DNA of 32,202 bases. It comes from an uncultured Lactobacillus sp. (GTDB lineage: Bacteria > Bacillota > Bacilli > Lactobacillales > Lactobacillaceae). A program made the translations under genes and the position numbers. The stretch spans positions 1 through 32,202 of the forward strand of contig CALFSK010000011.1 in NCBI GenBank assembly GCA_937916845.1, in the 5' to 3' direction. Shown here one piece after another: positions 1 through 9,286 of the stretch (the stretch's first letter is position 1; each line of letters begins with the position of its first letter). A model generated the notes under the pieces. It was not told where the DNA came from. It saw nothing but the letters and a program-made list of their open reading frames with translations, and searched no databases.

Positions 1-41
1 GTCACTTCGATATTTTCACCGCGAATATTAAAATTTAGCAT
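1..41 (-). CDS. hpf: Ribosome hibernation promoting factor (long HPF), 5' end only
   Basis: Only the first 13 codons lie in the window; the gene runs off the left edge. The visible N-terminus, MLNFNIRGENIEV, is the typical start of the HPF/RaiA/YvyD ribosome-dimerising protein, whose first beta strand reads like this in lactobacilli. It starts at ATG 41-39 with GGGAG about 9 nt upstream. Long HPF pairs 70S ribosomes into inactive 100S dimers in stationary phase. The position just downstream of comFA-comFC fits Firmicute gene order. Its own promoter sits at 122-150. The identification rests on 13 residues plus context. Confidence 0.8.
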   Translation of the reverse strand, partial: MLNFNIRGENIEV

Positions 42-121
42 AGATCTTCTCTCCCTTCACACACATTACTGTGTACCCAAAGCAACCAAAGGACCACTCT
101 TCAATCGCTTTGCTTATTTTT

Positions 122-150
122 ATTATAATAGAAAGCGCTACAATAAACAA
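122..150 (-). promoter_or_regulatory. SigA-type promoter of hpf
   Basis: On the minus strand TTGTTT (150-145) and TATAAT (127-122) are separated by exactly 17 nt. Transcription would start near 115 and leave a leader of about 75 nt before the hpf ATG. No terminator is visible between comFC and hpf, so read-through from the comF operon is also possible. Confidence 0.7.
130..143. promoter_or_regulatory. cre-like site (CcpA) in the hpf promoter spacer
   Basis: AGAAAGCGCTACAA matches a CcpA cre consensus (TGAAARCGYTWNCA) at 12 of 14 positions, with the central GCGC core intact. It lies between the -35 and -10 of the hpf promoter, where binding would repress. Binding is inferred from the match only. 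Confidence 0.4.
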
Positions 151-174
151 TCCAAACGGCGTTTTTCATCATAA

Positions 175-855
175 TTAACGAGCCAAAGTTAGCCCCGTTA
201 CTGACTTGGCACCGTTTTCGATAATTAGGTCAGCCGCGTGCCGCATCGTTCTCCCAGTCGTATAAATATCATCAACTAATATCACCCGTTGATGCCGTAA
301 CTGTTCAGCGGCCATCACCAGCTTAAACGGCTGGGGCGTCTTCAACCGTTCTTGGCGAGCTTTTTGGGATTGGGCCACCCCTTTTTCCCGTGCCAGTGTC
401 GTTAGCCCGTCCGCTTGATTTAAACCGTCCGTTAGCCACCCGGTGGCCTGATTAAAGCCCCGGGTCATCATGGTACTCGCTGTGACTGGGATGGTTAACA
501 CAAGGTCACCAGCTAATTGATTGACCGTAGTCTGCATTAACGTTGCAAATACTGCTCGCACCCGGTAATCTCCTTGAAACTTATATTGCTGAAAATAATT
601 GTGCATGGCATCATTGTAAGTAAATAACGCAACGTTATGAAAAGGCTGGTTAACGGGCCAACGCTGGCAATCCGGACACAGTCGCCGACTAGCTTGCGCC
701 CGACCGCACCCCGGACAGGAGGTTGACCGCTCAATCCGGGTAAAACCTTGCCAACAAGCGGCGCACACAACGGGGTGCGCCAGTGGCTGCCAGCTTAACA
801 ACCACTGTAGACTCGTCTTATGATGAATGTTCTGGTGACACAGTAGGCATTGCAC
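175..855 (-). CDS. comFC: Late competence protein ComFC, phosphoribosyltransferase-like (226 aa)
   Basis: This is the ComFC/GntX-type amidophosphoribosyltransferase-fold protein that takes part with ComFA in handling transforming DNA. The N-terminus has a zinc-ribbon-like set of cysteines (CLLC near the start, CAAC, CPGC, CPDC). The C-terminal half has the PRTase PRPP loop, seen as VILVDDIYTTGRT. The frame is open further upstream, but I chose GTG 855-853 because the protein then begins directly at the CLLC motif, as family members do, and has the family's usual 220-230 aa length. A GGAAAGGA stretch lies about 13 nt upstream, so the ribosome site is distant. The start falls inside the end of comFA (38 bp overlap), which suggests translational coupling. 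Confidence 0.9.
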   Translation of the reverse strand: MQCLLCHQNIHHKTSLQWLLSWQPLAHPVVCAACWQGFTRIERSTSCPGCGRAQASRRLCPDCQRWPVNQPFHNVALFTYNDAMHNYFQQYKFQGDYRVRAVFATLMQTTVNQLAGDLVLTIPVTASTMMTRGFNQATGWLTDGLNQADGLTTLAREKGVAQSQKARQERLKTPQPFKLVMAAEQLRHQRVILVDDIYTTGRTMRHAADLIIENGAKSVTGLTLAR

Positions 856-2170
856 GCTGCAGTCGCCGTCCTTTCCGGTTGACCAGTTTGATTTGTCGCC
901 GTGCATTTTTGATGGTCCGGGCATAACTCGCACACAGAAACCAAACGAGGCCATCGGGGCGTTCCCGACTACGCCCGACCCGCCCTGCAATCTGAACTAA
1001 CGCGGCGGTCGAAAAGATAGGATCATCGGCCCCTAAAACAATGACATCAATACCGGGCAACGTGACGCCCCGTTCCAAAATCGTGGTTGTCACTAAAAAT
1101 TGAACCTGATGGTCACGCATGCGTTGGACCTTTTCCAGCCGTTCCGGATCCGTGGAATGGACGGTCAGTCCGTTTAACGCTGGCACCGCCCGCTCAATCG
1201 CCGCTTTGACTTGCGCTAACTGAGCAACACGGGGGACGAATAGTAAGAACCGTTGATGCGACTTTGCGTAGGCGTCTAACTTGCGCCGCAAACATGACGG
1301 GAGTTGTCCGCGCGTGATCGTGCGCCACCAGTGCGGTTGCAAACTGACTTTAATCGTTGGCAACAAGTGCTGATGAAAACGCAGCGGTAAATAGCTGATA
1401 CTGAGCTGTCCACGCCGCACCTGTCGCAATAACTCATGGCTAGGCGTGGCCGTCATATAAAGTAAGGCGCCGTTCGGTTTAACGGCTTGATTGACCGCGT
1501 AATGCAACCGCGGATTCGCCGCAAACGGAAAAGCATCTACTTCGTCAATAATTAAGACATCAAACGCTGATCGAAACCGCAACAGTTGATGCGTTGTGCA
1601 AATCGTTAACTGACAGTACCGGTACGGCTCGTCACTCCGACCGTGTAAAAGGGCGATCTCAGCGTCTTGGAACGCAGCCTGTAACCTTGGCGCTAACTCC
1701 AAACAAACGTCAACCCGCGGGGAGGCCAACGCACAGCGCAAGCCCTGACTGAGGGCCCAGGCTAACCCTGGAAATAGCATCTCCGTTTTTCCCGCACCGG
1801 TGACTGCCCACAGTAAGTGCCGGCCGCGCTGCTCAAAATTAGTCCGGACCCGTTCGGCACACTCAGCTTGTTGGGGCGTCAATTTTCCCTGCCAGCTACA
1901 AGTGGGATAATTCAAAAATTCATTTGGTTCTGGAATGTGATAAAGTGAAGTTAAAGTACTGACCCGGCCCAAATTCAGGCACTGATAACAGTAATATTGT
2001 TGATTAGGCAACTGCGCCATCGCTGGTGTTAGATTGCTCCCACAACGATTGCAGCGCAACGTCTGACCATCCCTTTGAATGCCCACGATTCTTTGAACTT
2101 CCGGGGGTAATCCCTGAGCTTCACCAGGCGTTAAACAGAGCTGGCGACCATAGAGTGCTGATTTTTCCAC
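818..2170 (-). CDS. comFA: Late competence DNA-translocating ATPase ComFA (450 aa)
   Basis: ComFA is the DEAD-box-like motor that drives single-stranded DNA through the ComEC channel during transformation. Near the N-terminus a four-cysteine zinc site (CNRCGSN ... YYCYQCLNLG) is followed by helicase motifs in order: Walker A AVTGAGKT, Walker B/DEAD box LIIDEVDAF, motif III TATPS, then ERGVTLPGIDV and QIAGRVGRS (motif VI). The start is GTG 2170-2168, with a strong GGAGGTG about 7 nt upstream. Length and motif order are complete, so the gene looks functional. It heads the operon with comFC. No convincing competence sigma-factor box was found on this strand. Confidence 0.96.
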   Translation of the reverse strand: MEKSALYGRQLCLTPGEAQGLPPEVQRIVGIQRDGQTLRCNRCGSNLTPAMAQLPNQQYYCYQCLNLGRVSTLTSLYHIPEPNEFLNYPTCSWQGKLTPQQAECAERVRTNFEQRGRHLLWAVTGAGKTEMLFPGLAWALSQGLRCALASPRVDVCLELAPRLQAAFQDAEIALLHGRSDEPYRYCQLTICTTHQLLRFRSAFDVLIIDEVDAFPFAANPRLHYAVNQAVKPNGALLYMTATPSHELLRQVRRGQLSISYLPLRFHQHLLPTIKVSLQPHWWRTITRGQLPSCLRRKLDAYAKSHQRFLLFVPRVAQLAQVKAAIERAVPALNGLTVHSTDPERLEKVQRMRDHQVQFLVTTTILERGVTLPGIDVIVLGADDPIFSTAALVQIAGRVGRSRERPDGLVWFLCASYARTIKNARRQIKLVNRKGRRLQRAMPTVSPEHSS

Positions 2171-2237
2171 TAAACTGCACCTCCTATCAATAACATCCGA
2201 ATAACTGAGCCAAACATCTTGAAAGGAACCCTTAATT

Positions 2238-2879
2238 TTGACAAAACCATACTACACAATTCCTAAAAACACGGTTAGTGAGCAAACTATTAAGAAATCG
2301 CGCTTTATTGCCCACCTTTTTCGCATCAGTGATGAAGCTGATGCCCAGGAAAAAATTGCACAAGTGCGGGCGGATAATCCCAAAGCCAATCATAATTGCT
2401 TTGCTTACGTCTTAGGCGAAGATGATCACATCCAGCGTATGAGTGACGACGGTGAGCCCGTTGGTACGGCCGGTTCGCCCATCTTAGAAGTGTTAAAGAC
2501 GAACGAAATTCACGACGTTTTGGCCGTTGTGACGCGTTACTTTGGGGGCATTAAGCTCGGCGCGGGCGGCTTGATTCGGGCTTACAGCGGCGCACCCGCA
2601 CTGGCCATTGAAAGTATCGGCAAAGTTCAACGGGTTCAACAAACAAAGCTCGCCGTTACGATTGATTACCGAAACGTTGACGCACTGAACTACTACTTGA
2701 CCCAGCAAAATATGATGACTTTAGACACCGACTACGGCGTACAAGTCACCCAGACGATTGCGGTCGACAGCGCTACGCTGGCTGCCACTCAAACAGCCAT
2801 CACCAACCTGCTGAGTGGGCAAGCCAGTTTTGAAGACCAGGGCGAACAGTTTAACGAAGTCCCCGTTCAATCAAACTAA
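2238..2879 (+). CDS. yvyE: YvyE/YigZ (IMPACT family) protein (213 aa)
   Basis: This protein belongs to the UPF0029/IMPACT family. The N-terminal domain has the family signature around DDGEPVGTAGSPIL and GGIKLGAGGLIRAYS, and a ferredoxin-like C-terminal domain (DUF1949 type) follows. The cellular role in bacteria is poorly defined; the eukaryotic IMPACT relatives regulate translation through the GCN2 pathway. The start is TTG at 2238, preceded by GAAAGGA 11 nt upstream; no ATG is available nearby and the N-terminus aligns with relatives. It is transcribed divergently from comFA, and this yvyE-comF pairing is common in Firmicutes. Confidence 0.93.
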   Translation: MTKPYYTIPKNTVSEQTIKKSRFIAHLFRISDEADAQEKIAQVRADNPKANHNCFAYVLGEDDHIQRMSDDGEPVGTAGSPILEVLKTNEIHDVLAVVTRYFGGIKLGAGGLIRAYSGAPALAIESIGKVQRVQQTKLAVTIDYRNVDALNYYLTQQNMMTLDTDYGVQVTQTIAVDSATLAATQTAITNLLSGQASFEDQGEQFNEVPVQSN

Positions 2880-2887
2880 ATTAGGCC

Positions 2888-2929
2888 GCAAAAAAAGCGT
2901 TCGGAAAAATTTCCGGACGCTTTTTTGCG
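2888..2929. terminator. Bidirectional terminator between yvyE and pstS
   Basis: The hairpin arms are GCGTTCGGAAA and TTTCCGGACGC (one wobble pair), flanked by A-run and T-run on either side. It can therefore stop both yvyE (plus) and pstS (minus), which converge here. Confidence 0.93.
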
Positions 2930-2941
2930 AATTAACAGTCA

Positions 2942-3844
2942 CTATTTAAGGGTCGTGATCTCACCAGATTGTCCCCGGTCGACCTTCATTGAAGTCAATG
3001 GAATGTAACCTAATTTCTTAACAAGACTACCTTGAACACTCTTAGAAGTCATGTAAGTTAAGAAGTCCTTAACTTCGCCCTTTGGTTGACCCTTGGTATA
3101 CATATGTTCGTATGCCCAGATCTTCCACTTGTTGTTTGCAACGTTACTTTCAGTTGGTTTAACGTTATCAATTGAAAGTGCTTGTAAATTATCTTTAATG
3201 TAGGAGAAGGCTAAGTAGCTAATTGCACCTGGCGTCGTTCCAACGATCTTTTGAACGGTCCCATTAGAATCTTGTTCTTGGCTAGTTGCTACCTTAGCAT
3301 TACCAAGGCCCCACTTTTCAAAAGTGGCCCGGGTCCCACTACCTTGAGCACGGTTAATAACAGTGATCTTTTCACTCTTACCGCCGACTTCTTTCCAGTT
3401 CGTAATCTTGCCCTGGAAGATTTTAACCAATTGATCCTTAGAAATGTTAGTTACACCAACATCTTTGTTAACCACTGGTGCCATCCCAACAACGGCGACC
3501 TTATGATCAACTAAGCCCTTAGCATCCAGGCCCTTTTGTTCTTGTGCGAACAAGTCGGAGTTACCAATGTTAACAGAGCCCTTGGCTACTTGACTTAGAC
3601 CAGCTCCAGAACCGCCACCTTGAACGTTAATCGTTACTTTGGCATGTTCATTTTGATAAGCTTGGCCAGCCTGTTCTACTAACGGTTGTAACGCAGTCGA
3701 ACCAGTAGCCACGATTTTGGTGGTCTTTGAACTGGTGCTACTGCTACTAGTATTCTTAGTACTTGTTGCAGAATTACTTCCACAACCAGCCAGTAGTACG
3801 GTAATTGTTACGGCCAGCGCCCCAAGTGTCACTGCTTTTCTCAT
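2942..3844 (-). CDS. pstS: Phosphate ABC transporter substrate-binding lipoprotein (300 aa)
   Basis: This is the extracellular phosphate-binding component of a Pst system. A lipoprotein signal is present: a basic start (MRK), a hydrophobic stretch and the lipobox LLAGC with the lipidated Cys at residue 21. A Ser/Thr-rich linker follows. The PBP-like fold shows the phosphate-binding loops TGSTALQPL, GGGSGAG and NRAQGSGTRATFE. ATG 3844-3842 was chosen over upstream in-frame codons because it gives a proper signal peptide and has AAGGGGAG about 8 nt upstream. No pstC, pstA or pstB lies beside it, so it is a stand-alone binding protein that presumably feeds a permease encoded elsewhere. Five Pho-box-like hexamers precede its promoter (4014-4063). 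Confidence 0.93.
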   Translation of the reverse strand: MRKAVTLGALAVTITVLLAGCGSNSATSTKNTSSSSTSSKTTKIVATGSTALQPLVEQAGQAYQNEHAKVTINVQGGGSGAGLSQVAKGSVNIGNSDLFAQEQKGLDAKGLVDHKVAVVGMAPVVNKDVGVTNISKDQLVKIFQGKITNWKEVGGKSEKITVINRAQGSGTRATFEKWGLGNAKVATSQEQDSNGTVQKIVGTTPGAISYLAFSYIKDNLQALSIDNVKPTESNVANNKWKIWAYEHMYTKGQPKGEVKDFLTYMTSKSVQGSLVKKLGYIPLTSMKVDRGQSGEITTLK

Positions 3845-3998
3845 AATAGAAACTCCCCTTCTCCATTTGACTATCATAATTAAACAATCAATGCTGGCAG
3901 AACACCTTAGCAAGTCTGGGTAGGAAGTGCTGAATAGTGATGCGAGCATGATCACCGGCGTTCTATGCCATCCATTGATTGTCTCTGGAACATTTTCA

Positions 3999-4063
3999 AT
4001 ATTACCGGCCGTGTGTAAATTAAAAATGATGATTGTGTAAATCCCTTGTATATTTTAAGTAAA
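3999..4063 (-). promoter_or_regulatory. Pho-box-like direct repeat array and -10 of pstS
   Basis: Read on the minus strand, five hexamers start exactly 11 bp apart: TTTACT (4063), TATACA (4052), TTTACA (4041), ATCATT (4030) and TTTACA (4019). This resembles the PhoP box of Bacillus, TT(A/T/C)ACA repeated at 11 bp. A -10 candidate TAATAT (4004-3999) follows the last hexamer after 9 nt. There is no separate -35, as expected for an activated promoter. The resulting leader to the pstS ATG would be about 145 nt. PhoP binding is inferred. Confidence 0.7.
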
Positions 4064-4096
4064 GGCTATTTATTTGAACCGAACAACGTCCTAATT

Positions 4097-4135
4097 AAAA
4101 CAGGCTCACTAGCGATTATCCGCCAGTGAGCCTGT
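4097..4135 (-). terminator. Terminator of tagO
   Basis: On the minus strand the perfect arms ACAGGCTCACT and AGTGAGCCTGT enclose a loop with a further short GCG/CGC pairing, and are followed by TTTT. It lies just after the tagO stop codon. Confidence 0.85.
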
Positions 4136-4151
4136 AACAATTTCTTTAATA

Positions 4152-5249
4152 TTAGTGACTAGTTTTCGATGTAAACCGGGCCACGGTGCGTTTAATCCAG
4201 TTCAACAATGGCTGCCGATTATCACCGGCAAGACCAATTGCTTCCACAAATAATTCAAGTCCAAACAGCAATCCAATCGTTAATAAAATGGATCCCCAAA
4301 TGGAAGAAATTGGGTAAAGTAAGGAAATAAACGAAAAGATCAACGCAATACCGTAAATGACCATGACCGTTTGACGGTGTGTCAGTCCGAGTTGCATCAA
4401 GCGATGATGTAAATGATGCTTATCCGCTTGCGAAATTGGTTTCTTGTTTAAAATCCGCCGAATCATCGCGTACACGGTATCGGTAATGGGTACCCCTAAA
4501 ATCATGACCGGAATCCCAACTGAAATCAACGTGACGTTTTTCAGACCAAATAGTGAAAAGACCGCCGTCATAAACCCAATAAACAGTGATCCCGTGTCTC
4601 CCAAGTAAATGCGCGCTGGGAAAAAGTTATACGGTAGGAAACCAAGCATCGCTGCGACCAACGTGAAGATTAATAAGGAAACGAACGTATTGGCATTTAA
4701 AAAGAACAGACCGATAATTCCCATCGTGCTCAGCGAGATAATGGAAACCCCGGTTGCCAAGCCGTCCAACCCATCAATTAAGTTCACTGCGTTAGTAATC
4801 GCTAAAATCCACAACAAAGTGATTGGTAAACTCAACCATTGAAAGTGAATTAGGCCTAAGAACGGTACTGTGAAGGTGGTCATTCGAATGCCGCCGATAA
4901 AGTAAACTTCTAGCGCCGCGAGCGTAATCCCCAACATTTTTTGACGCGGTTTTAATTCGTAAATATCATCAATGATCCCAGTGCTTAAAATAATCAGTTC
5001 GCCACCCAGCAATGCGAAAAACAGCCGGCTGGGGAATTGATGCATCAAATATAAAATCGTCGTCCCAATCGTATAAGAAATAAAAATCGCTAAGCCACCC
5101 ATGGTTGGCATGGGTACCTTGTTGACCCGGCGGCGATTAGGTTTGTCGACCGCACCAATTCTAAATGCAAGTTTTCGCACAAATGGCGTCAAGATTGCGG
5201 AGATCATCATGGTTGCCATTAAGCTAACTAGAATTTCAAATCTAATCAT
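4152..5249 (-). CDS. tagO: Undecaprenyl-phosphate GlcNAc-1-phosphate transferase, TagO/WecA family (365 aa)
   Basis: This polytopic membrane enzyme transfers a sugar-1-phosphate from a UDP-sugar to undecaprenyl phosphate, the first step of wall teichoic acid and related glycopolymer synthesis. Family motifs are in order: DKPNRRRVNKVPMPTMGG (about residues 35-52), the DD pair at 94-95 (GIIDDIYELKPRQK), NAVNLIDGLDGLATG (153-167), YLGDTGSLFIGF, and the histidine loop DKHHLHHRL. About ten or eleven hydrophobic segments are visible. The start ATG 5249-5247 has AAGGGAG 10 nt upstream. It is monocistronic, with its own promoter (5283-5311) and terminator (4097-4135). Confidence 0.94.
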   Translation of the reverse strand: MIRFEILVSLMATMMISAILTPFVRKLAFRIGAVDKPNRRRVNKVPMPTMGGLAIFISYTIGTTILYLMHQFPSRLFFALLGGELIILSTGIIDDIYELKPRQKMLGITLAALEVYFIGGIRMTTFTVPFLGLIHFQWLSLPITLLWILAITNAVNLIDGLDGLATGVSIISLSTMGIIGLFFLNANTFVSLLIFTLVAAMLGFLPYNFFPARIYLGDTGSLFIGFMTAVFSLFGLKNVTLISVGIPVMILGVPITDTVYAMIRRILNKKPISQADKHHLHHRLMQLGLTHRQTVMVIYGIALIFSFISLLYPISSIWGSILLTIGLLFGLELFVEAIGLAGDNRQPLLNWIKRTVARFTSKTSH

Positions 5250-5282
5250 TTGTGCGCAACTCCCTTCTCATCTATTAGGATA

Positions 5283-5311
5283 ATTATACAAATCTCAGCG
5301 CACCTTGACAA
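5283..5311 (-). promoter_or_regulatory. SigA promoter of tagO
   Basis: Minus strand TTGTCA (5311-5306) and TATAAT (5288-5283) are spaced 17 nt apart, which is close to consensus. The leader would be about 25-30 nt. Confidence 0.85.
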
Positions 5312-5361
5312 CTCACTTCACAGAAACTTAGTAAAGGCACCGCATTTCGGTCACGCTTTTC

Positions 5362-5394
5362 AAAAAAATGTGCCACCAATCACTGGTGACACAT
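5362..5394 (-). terminator. Terminator of the kimA-like gene
   Basis: On the minus strand ATGTGTCACCA pairs with TGGTGGCACAT (one wobble) and is followed by a run of seven T. It lies a few bases after the stop codon at 5403. Confidence 0.92.
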
Positions 5395-5402
5395 TAAGGT
5401 AA

Positions 5403-7238
5403 CTATTCTTTTAAATGGTAATTATAAGTTGAGACGATAATATTTTCCCGTGAATTTAATACTGCCCGTAACCGCAAACTCGTTTGGTTATGCAAAATAT
5501 TTTGCCAAGGCTTCTTCGGTACAAATTGTGGGACTAAGACGGTCGTCGAGAAGTTCCGTTCCGCCGCCCGTTTTGCGATGACATCACAGAAACGTAGCGT
5601 TGGTGTTGCAATGGAACGGTACGACGAGTGAATATCCACAAACCGAACGTCTGGGAAAGTTGACTTAAATTCCGCCGCCGTCTTGTGTTCCTTCTCCGGA
5701 TTTTCATCAAAGGAAACGTGCATGGCAATAACGTAGTCACCGATTGAACGGGCGTAATTAACCGCCTGAGCCGTGACCCGCGTCACGTTGGAAACGAGGA
5801 CGATTACCGTTGCCCCTTCGTAGTCATGTAGTTCGGCTTTTTCTTTAGCCATCACCCGTAGTTGGGCTGCCACCCGAATATAGTGCACATGAATTCGATA
5901 GAACATGTACAGTAACAGTGGCATAACCACTAGGTATGGCCAAACGTTGCCAAAACGGAGCAAGAACAAGGAGAACACTAGCAAGAGTGATATCAGCGCA
6001 CCGAGTAAGTTAACGGACGCTTTCATCCACCACCATTTGCCACGTTCCCGGAACCAGTGAATGATCATCCCGGATTGAGAAAGTGCAAATGGCACGAAAA
6101 CCCCAACCGCATATAATGGAATCAACAGCGTCGTTTTCCCATCAAAAATAATGATTAACGCAATCGCCCCAACGGCTAACGAGATAATTCCGTTCGAGTA
6201 ACCTAAGCGATCCCCACGGTCCATATAAGCATGTGGCAAAAACTTATCTTTCGCCAAGTTATAGGCCAAAATTGGGAAAGCTGAGAAACCGGTATTCGCT
6301 GCAACGGCTAAAATCATGGCCGTAGAAAGTTGTAATAAATAGTAGAACAAGCCGTGACCAAATACGGCTGACGCAATTTGTGACAAGACCGTGTTATCAG
6401 CTTGTGGTTTAATTCCCAAGTAATAACTCAAGTAAGTAATCCCAGCAAAGAAAGCAGCTAATATCAATGACATAATTGCAAGCGTATTAGCGGCATTCTT
6501 ACGTTTAGGACGCTTAAAGTTTGGCACCGCGTTACTGATGGCTTCAACCCCAGTCAGTGAGGATGAACCAGATGAGAACGCACGGAAGAATAACACCAGG
6601 GTCATTCCTTGGACCGGTGCGCCAATCGCTGCCGACGCATGGTAAGTTAAGTTACCACTCGCAATGTTCATGACACCCCACAAGACCATGCCAATAATCA
6701 TGATGATGAAAAAGTACACGGGGAACGTTAGAAACGAAGCTGACTCCCGCATGCCCCGCAAGTTTAACCCCATAATCGCAATCACGATCACAATTGCAAT
6801 CAACACTTGATAATTCGTTAGTGCTGGAATCGCTGACGTAATCGCTTCAGTCCCAGAAGTTACTGAAACCGCAACGGTTAGCATATAATCAACGAGCAGT
6901 GATCCCCCGGCAACTAACCCAGCTGGCCGCCCCCAGTTTGTACTAGCAACAACGTAAGCCCCACCACCGGACGGATAGGCCCGAATAATTTGACGATACG
7001 ACATCGTAATCGCAAACAACAGGACTAACACGAGCGCCGCAGCATATAGTTGATACATCAAGGCAGCTGCTGAAAGTGTAATTAAGACGGTTGTGATTTG
7101 TTCAGTACCATAGGCAACTGACGAAAGCGCGTCTGAAGACAGCAGCGCCAACGCCTTGAACTTGGTGAGCGCTTGCCCACCCTCATCCATGGTTTTTAAC
7201 GGTTTCCCAATTAGCAACCGTTTTAAATAACGCCACAT
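5403..7238 (-). CDS. kimA: KimA-type high-affinity potassium importer, APC superfamily (611 aa)
   Basis: The protein is close in length and sequence pattern to Bacillus subtilis KimA (YdaO), a proton-coupled K+ importer inhibited by cyclic-di-AMP. The N-terminus IGKPLK, the segment LSSDALSSVAYGTEQ, SYRQIIRAYPSGGGAYVV, GGSLLVDYMLTVAVS, LTGVEAISNAVP and AANTGFSAFP are all typical. Asp36, Tyr43 and Asp117, reported from memory as K+-site residues in KimA, are at the same positions. About twelve membrane helices are followed by a cytoplasmic domain from about residue 465. That domain ends in PKKPWQNILHNQTS, matching the KimA tail. The start ATG 7238-7236 has AAAGGAG upstream. Specificity for potassium is inferred from the family; older annotations call such proteins amino acid permeases. 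Confidence 0.88.
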   Translation of the reverse strand: MWRYLKRLLIGKPLKTMDEGGQALTKFKALALLSSDALSSVAYGTEQITTVLITLSAAALMYQLYAAALVLVLLFAITMSYRQIIRAYPSGGGAYVVASTNWGRPAGLVAGGSLLVDYMLTVAVSVTSGTEAITSAIPALTNYQVLIAIVIVIAIMGLNLRGMRESASFLTFPVYFFIIMIIGMVLWGVMNIASGNLTYHASAAIGAPVQGMTLVLFFRAFSSGSSSLTGVEAISNAVPNFKRPKRKNAANTLAIMSLILAAFFAGITYLSYYLGIKPQADNTVLSQIASAVFGHGLFYYLLQLSTAMILAVAANTGFSAFPILAYNLAKDKFLPHAYMDRGDRLGYSNGIISLAVGAIALIIIFDGKTTLLIPLYAVGVFVPFALSQSGMIIHWFRERGKWWWMKASVNLLGALISLLLVFSLFLLRFGNVWPYLVVMPLLLYMFYRIHVHYIRVAAQLRVMAKEKAELHDYEGATVIVLVSNVTRVTAQAVNYARSIGDYVIAMHVSFDENPEKEHKTAAEFKSTFPDVRFVDIHSSYRSIATPTLRFCDVIAKRAAERNFSTTVLVPQFVPKKPWQNILHNQTSLRLRAVLNSRENIIVSTYNYHLKE

Positions 7239-7288
7239 GATAATAACTCCTTTATTTCAAAAATAATTATTCCCAAGTAAGCTAAGTC

Positions 7289-7308
7289 AAAGTAGATTTT
7301 ACTACTTT
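7289..7308. repeat. Perfect inverted repeat in the kimA leader
   Basis: AAAGTAG and CTACTTT flank a 6-nt centre about 50 bp upstream of the kimA start. In RNA it would be a short hairpin in the 5' leader; as DNA it is a candidate operator. No T-run follows it. Confidence 0.45.
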
Positions 7309-7378
7309 AAATTAGTAAATACTACACGTTAAAATCGCAATCAATTAAATTATTTTCGCAATTTTTCGCCAACGACTG

Positions 7379-7407
7379 ATTCTAACGCGCCACCCGACGC
7401 AAAGCAA
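7379..7407 (-). promoter_or_regulatory. Candidate kimA promoter
   Basis: Minus strand TTGCTT (7407-7402) and TAGAAT (7384-7379) are separated by 17 nt. Transcription would start near 7372 and produce a leader of about 130 nt that contains the inverted repeat at 7289-7308. The leader lacks recognisable conserved segments of the ydaO-type cyclic-di-AMP riboswitch. Confidence 0.55.
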
Positions 7408-7449
7408 CACTTTAATTTCACTAACATCTAAGGCTACCCGATGACGCGA

Positions 7450-7568
7450 CTATTTTGGCCCTTTAGCCTTTTTGCAAATAATTGAATTTGACGTGGTTAG
7501 TGCTGCCTTCTCTAAAGCCCAAAATAGCTGTCGCAAGGCATCCATTGATCCCTTACGGCAGCTATTTT
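7450..7568 (-). terminator. groEL terminator region with an overlapping alternative hairpin
   Basis: This lies in the 369-bp stretch between kimA and groEL. On the minus strand AAAATAGCTG (7568-7559 side) pairs with CAGCTATTTT (7530-7521), with inner CCG/AAGG and CCTT/CG pairings, followed by TATTTTGGGC; this is a plausible but T-poor terminator. The downstream arm also belongs to a second inverted repeat: CTATTTTGGCCCTTTAG at 7450-7466 and CTAAAGCCCAAAATAG at 7512-7527. The two hairpins therefore exclude one another. The remainder (7239-7449) holds the kimA promoter and leader. Confidence 0.6.
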
Positions 7569-7607
7569 TAATCACTATAGTTGTACTTACCGTTTTTAAC
7601 TAACGGT

Positions 7608-9236
<1,629 letters not shown>

Positions 9237-9286
9237 CTATCTTCACCTCATGAATAATTTTTTAATTAAATATTGTTTTAAATGGA

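Noticed and set aside
2196..2203. TCCGAATA resembles the competence sigma-factor box TACGAATA near comFA
   Set aside because: It points toward yvyE on the plus strand, not toward comFA, and differs at one core base.
7239..7372. Possible ydaO cyclic-di-AMP riboswitch upstream of the kimA-like gene
   Set aside because: The GC-rich conserved segments of that riboswitch class are not visible; the leader is AT-rich with a single short inverted repeat.
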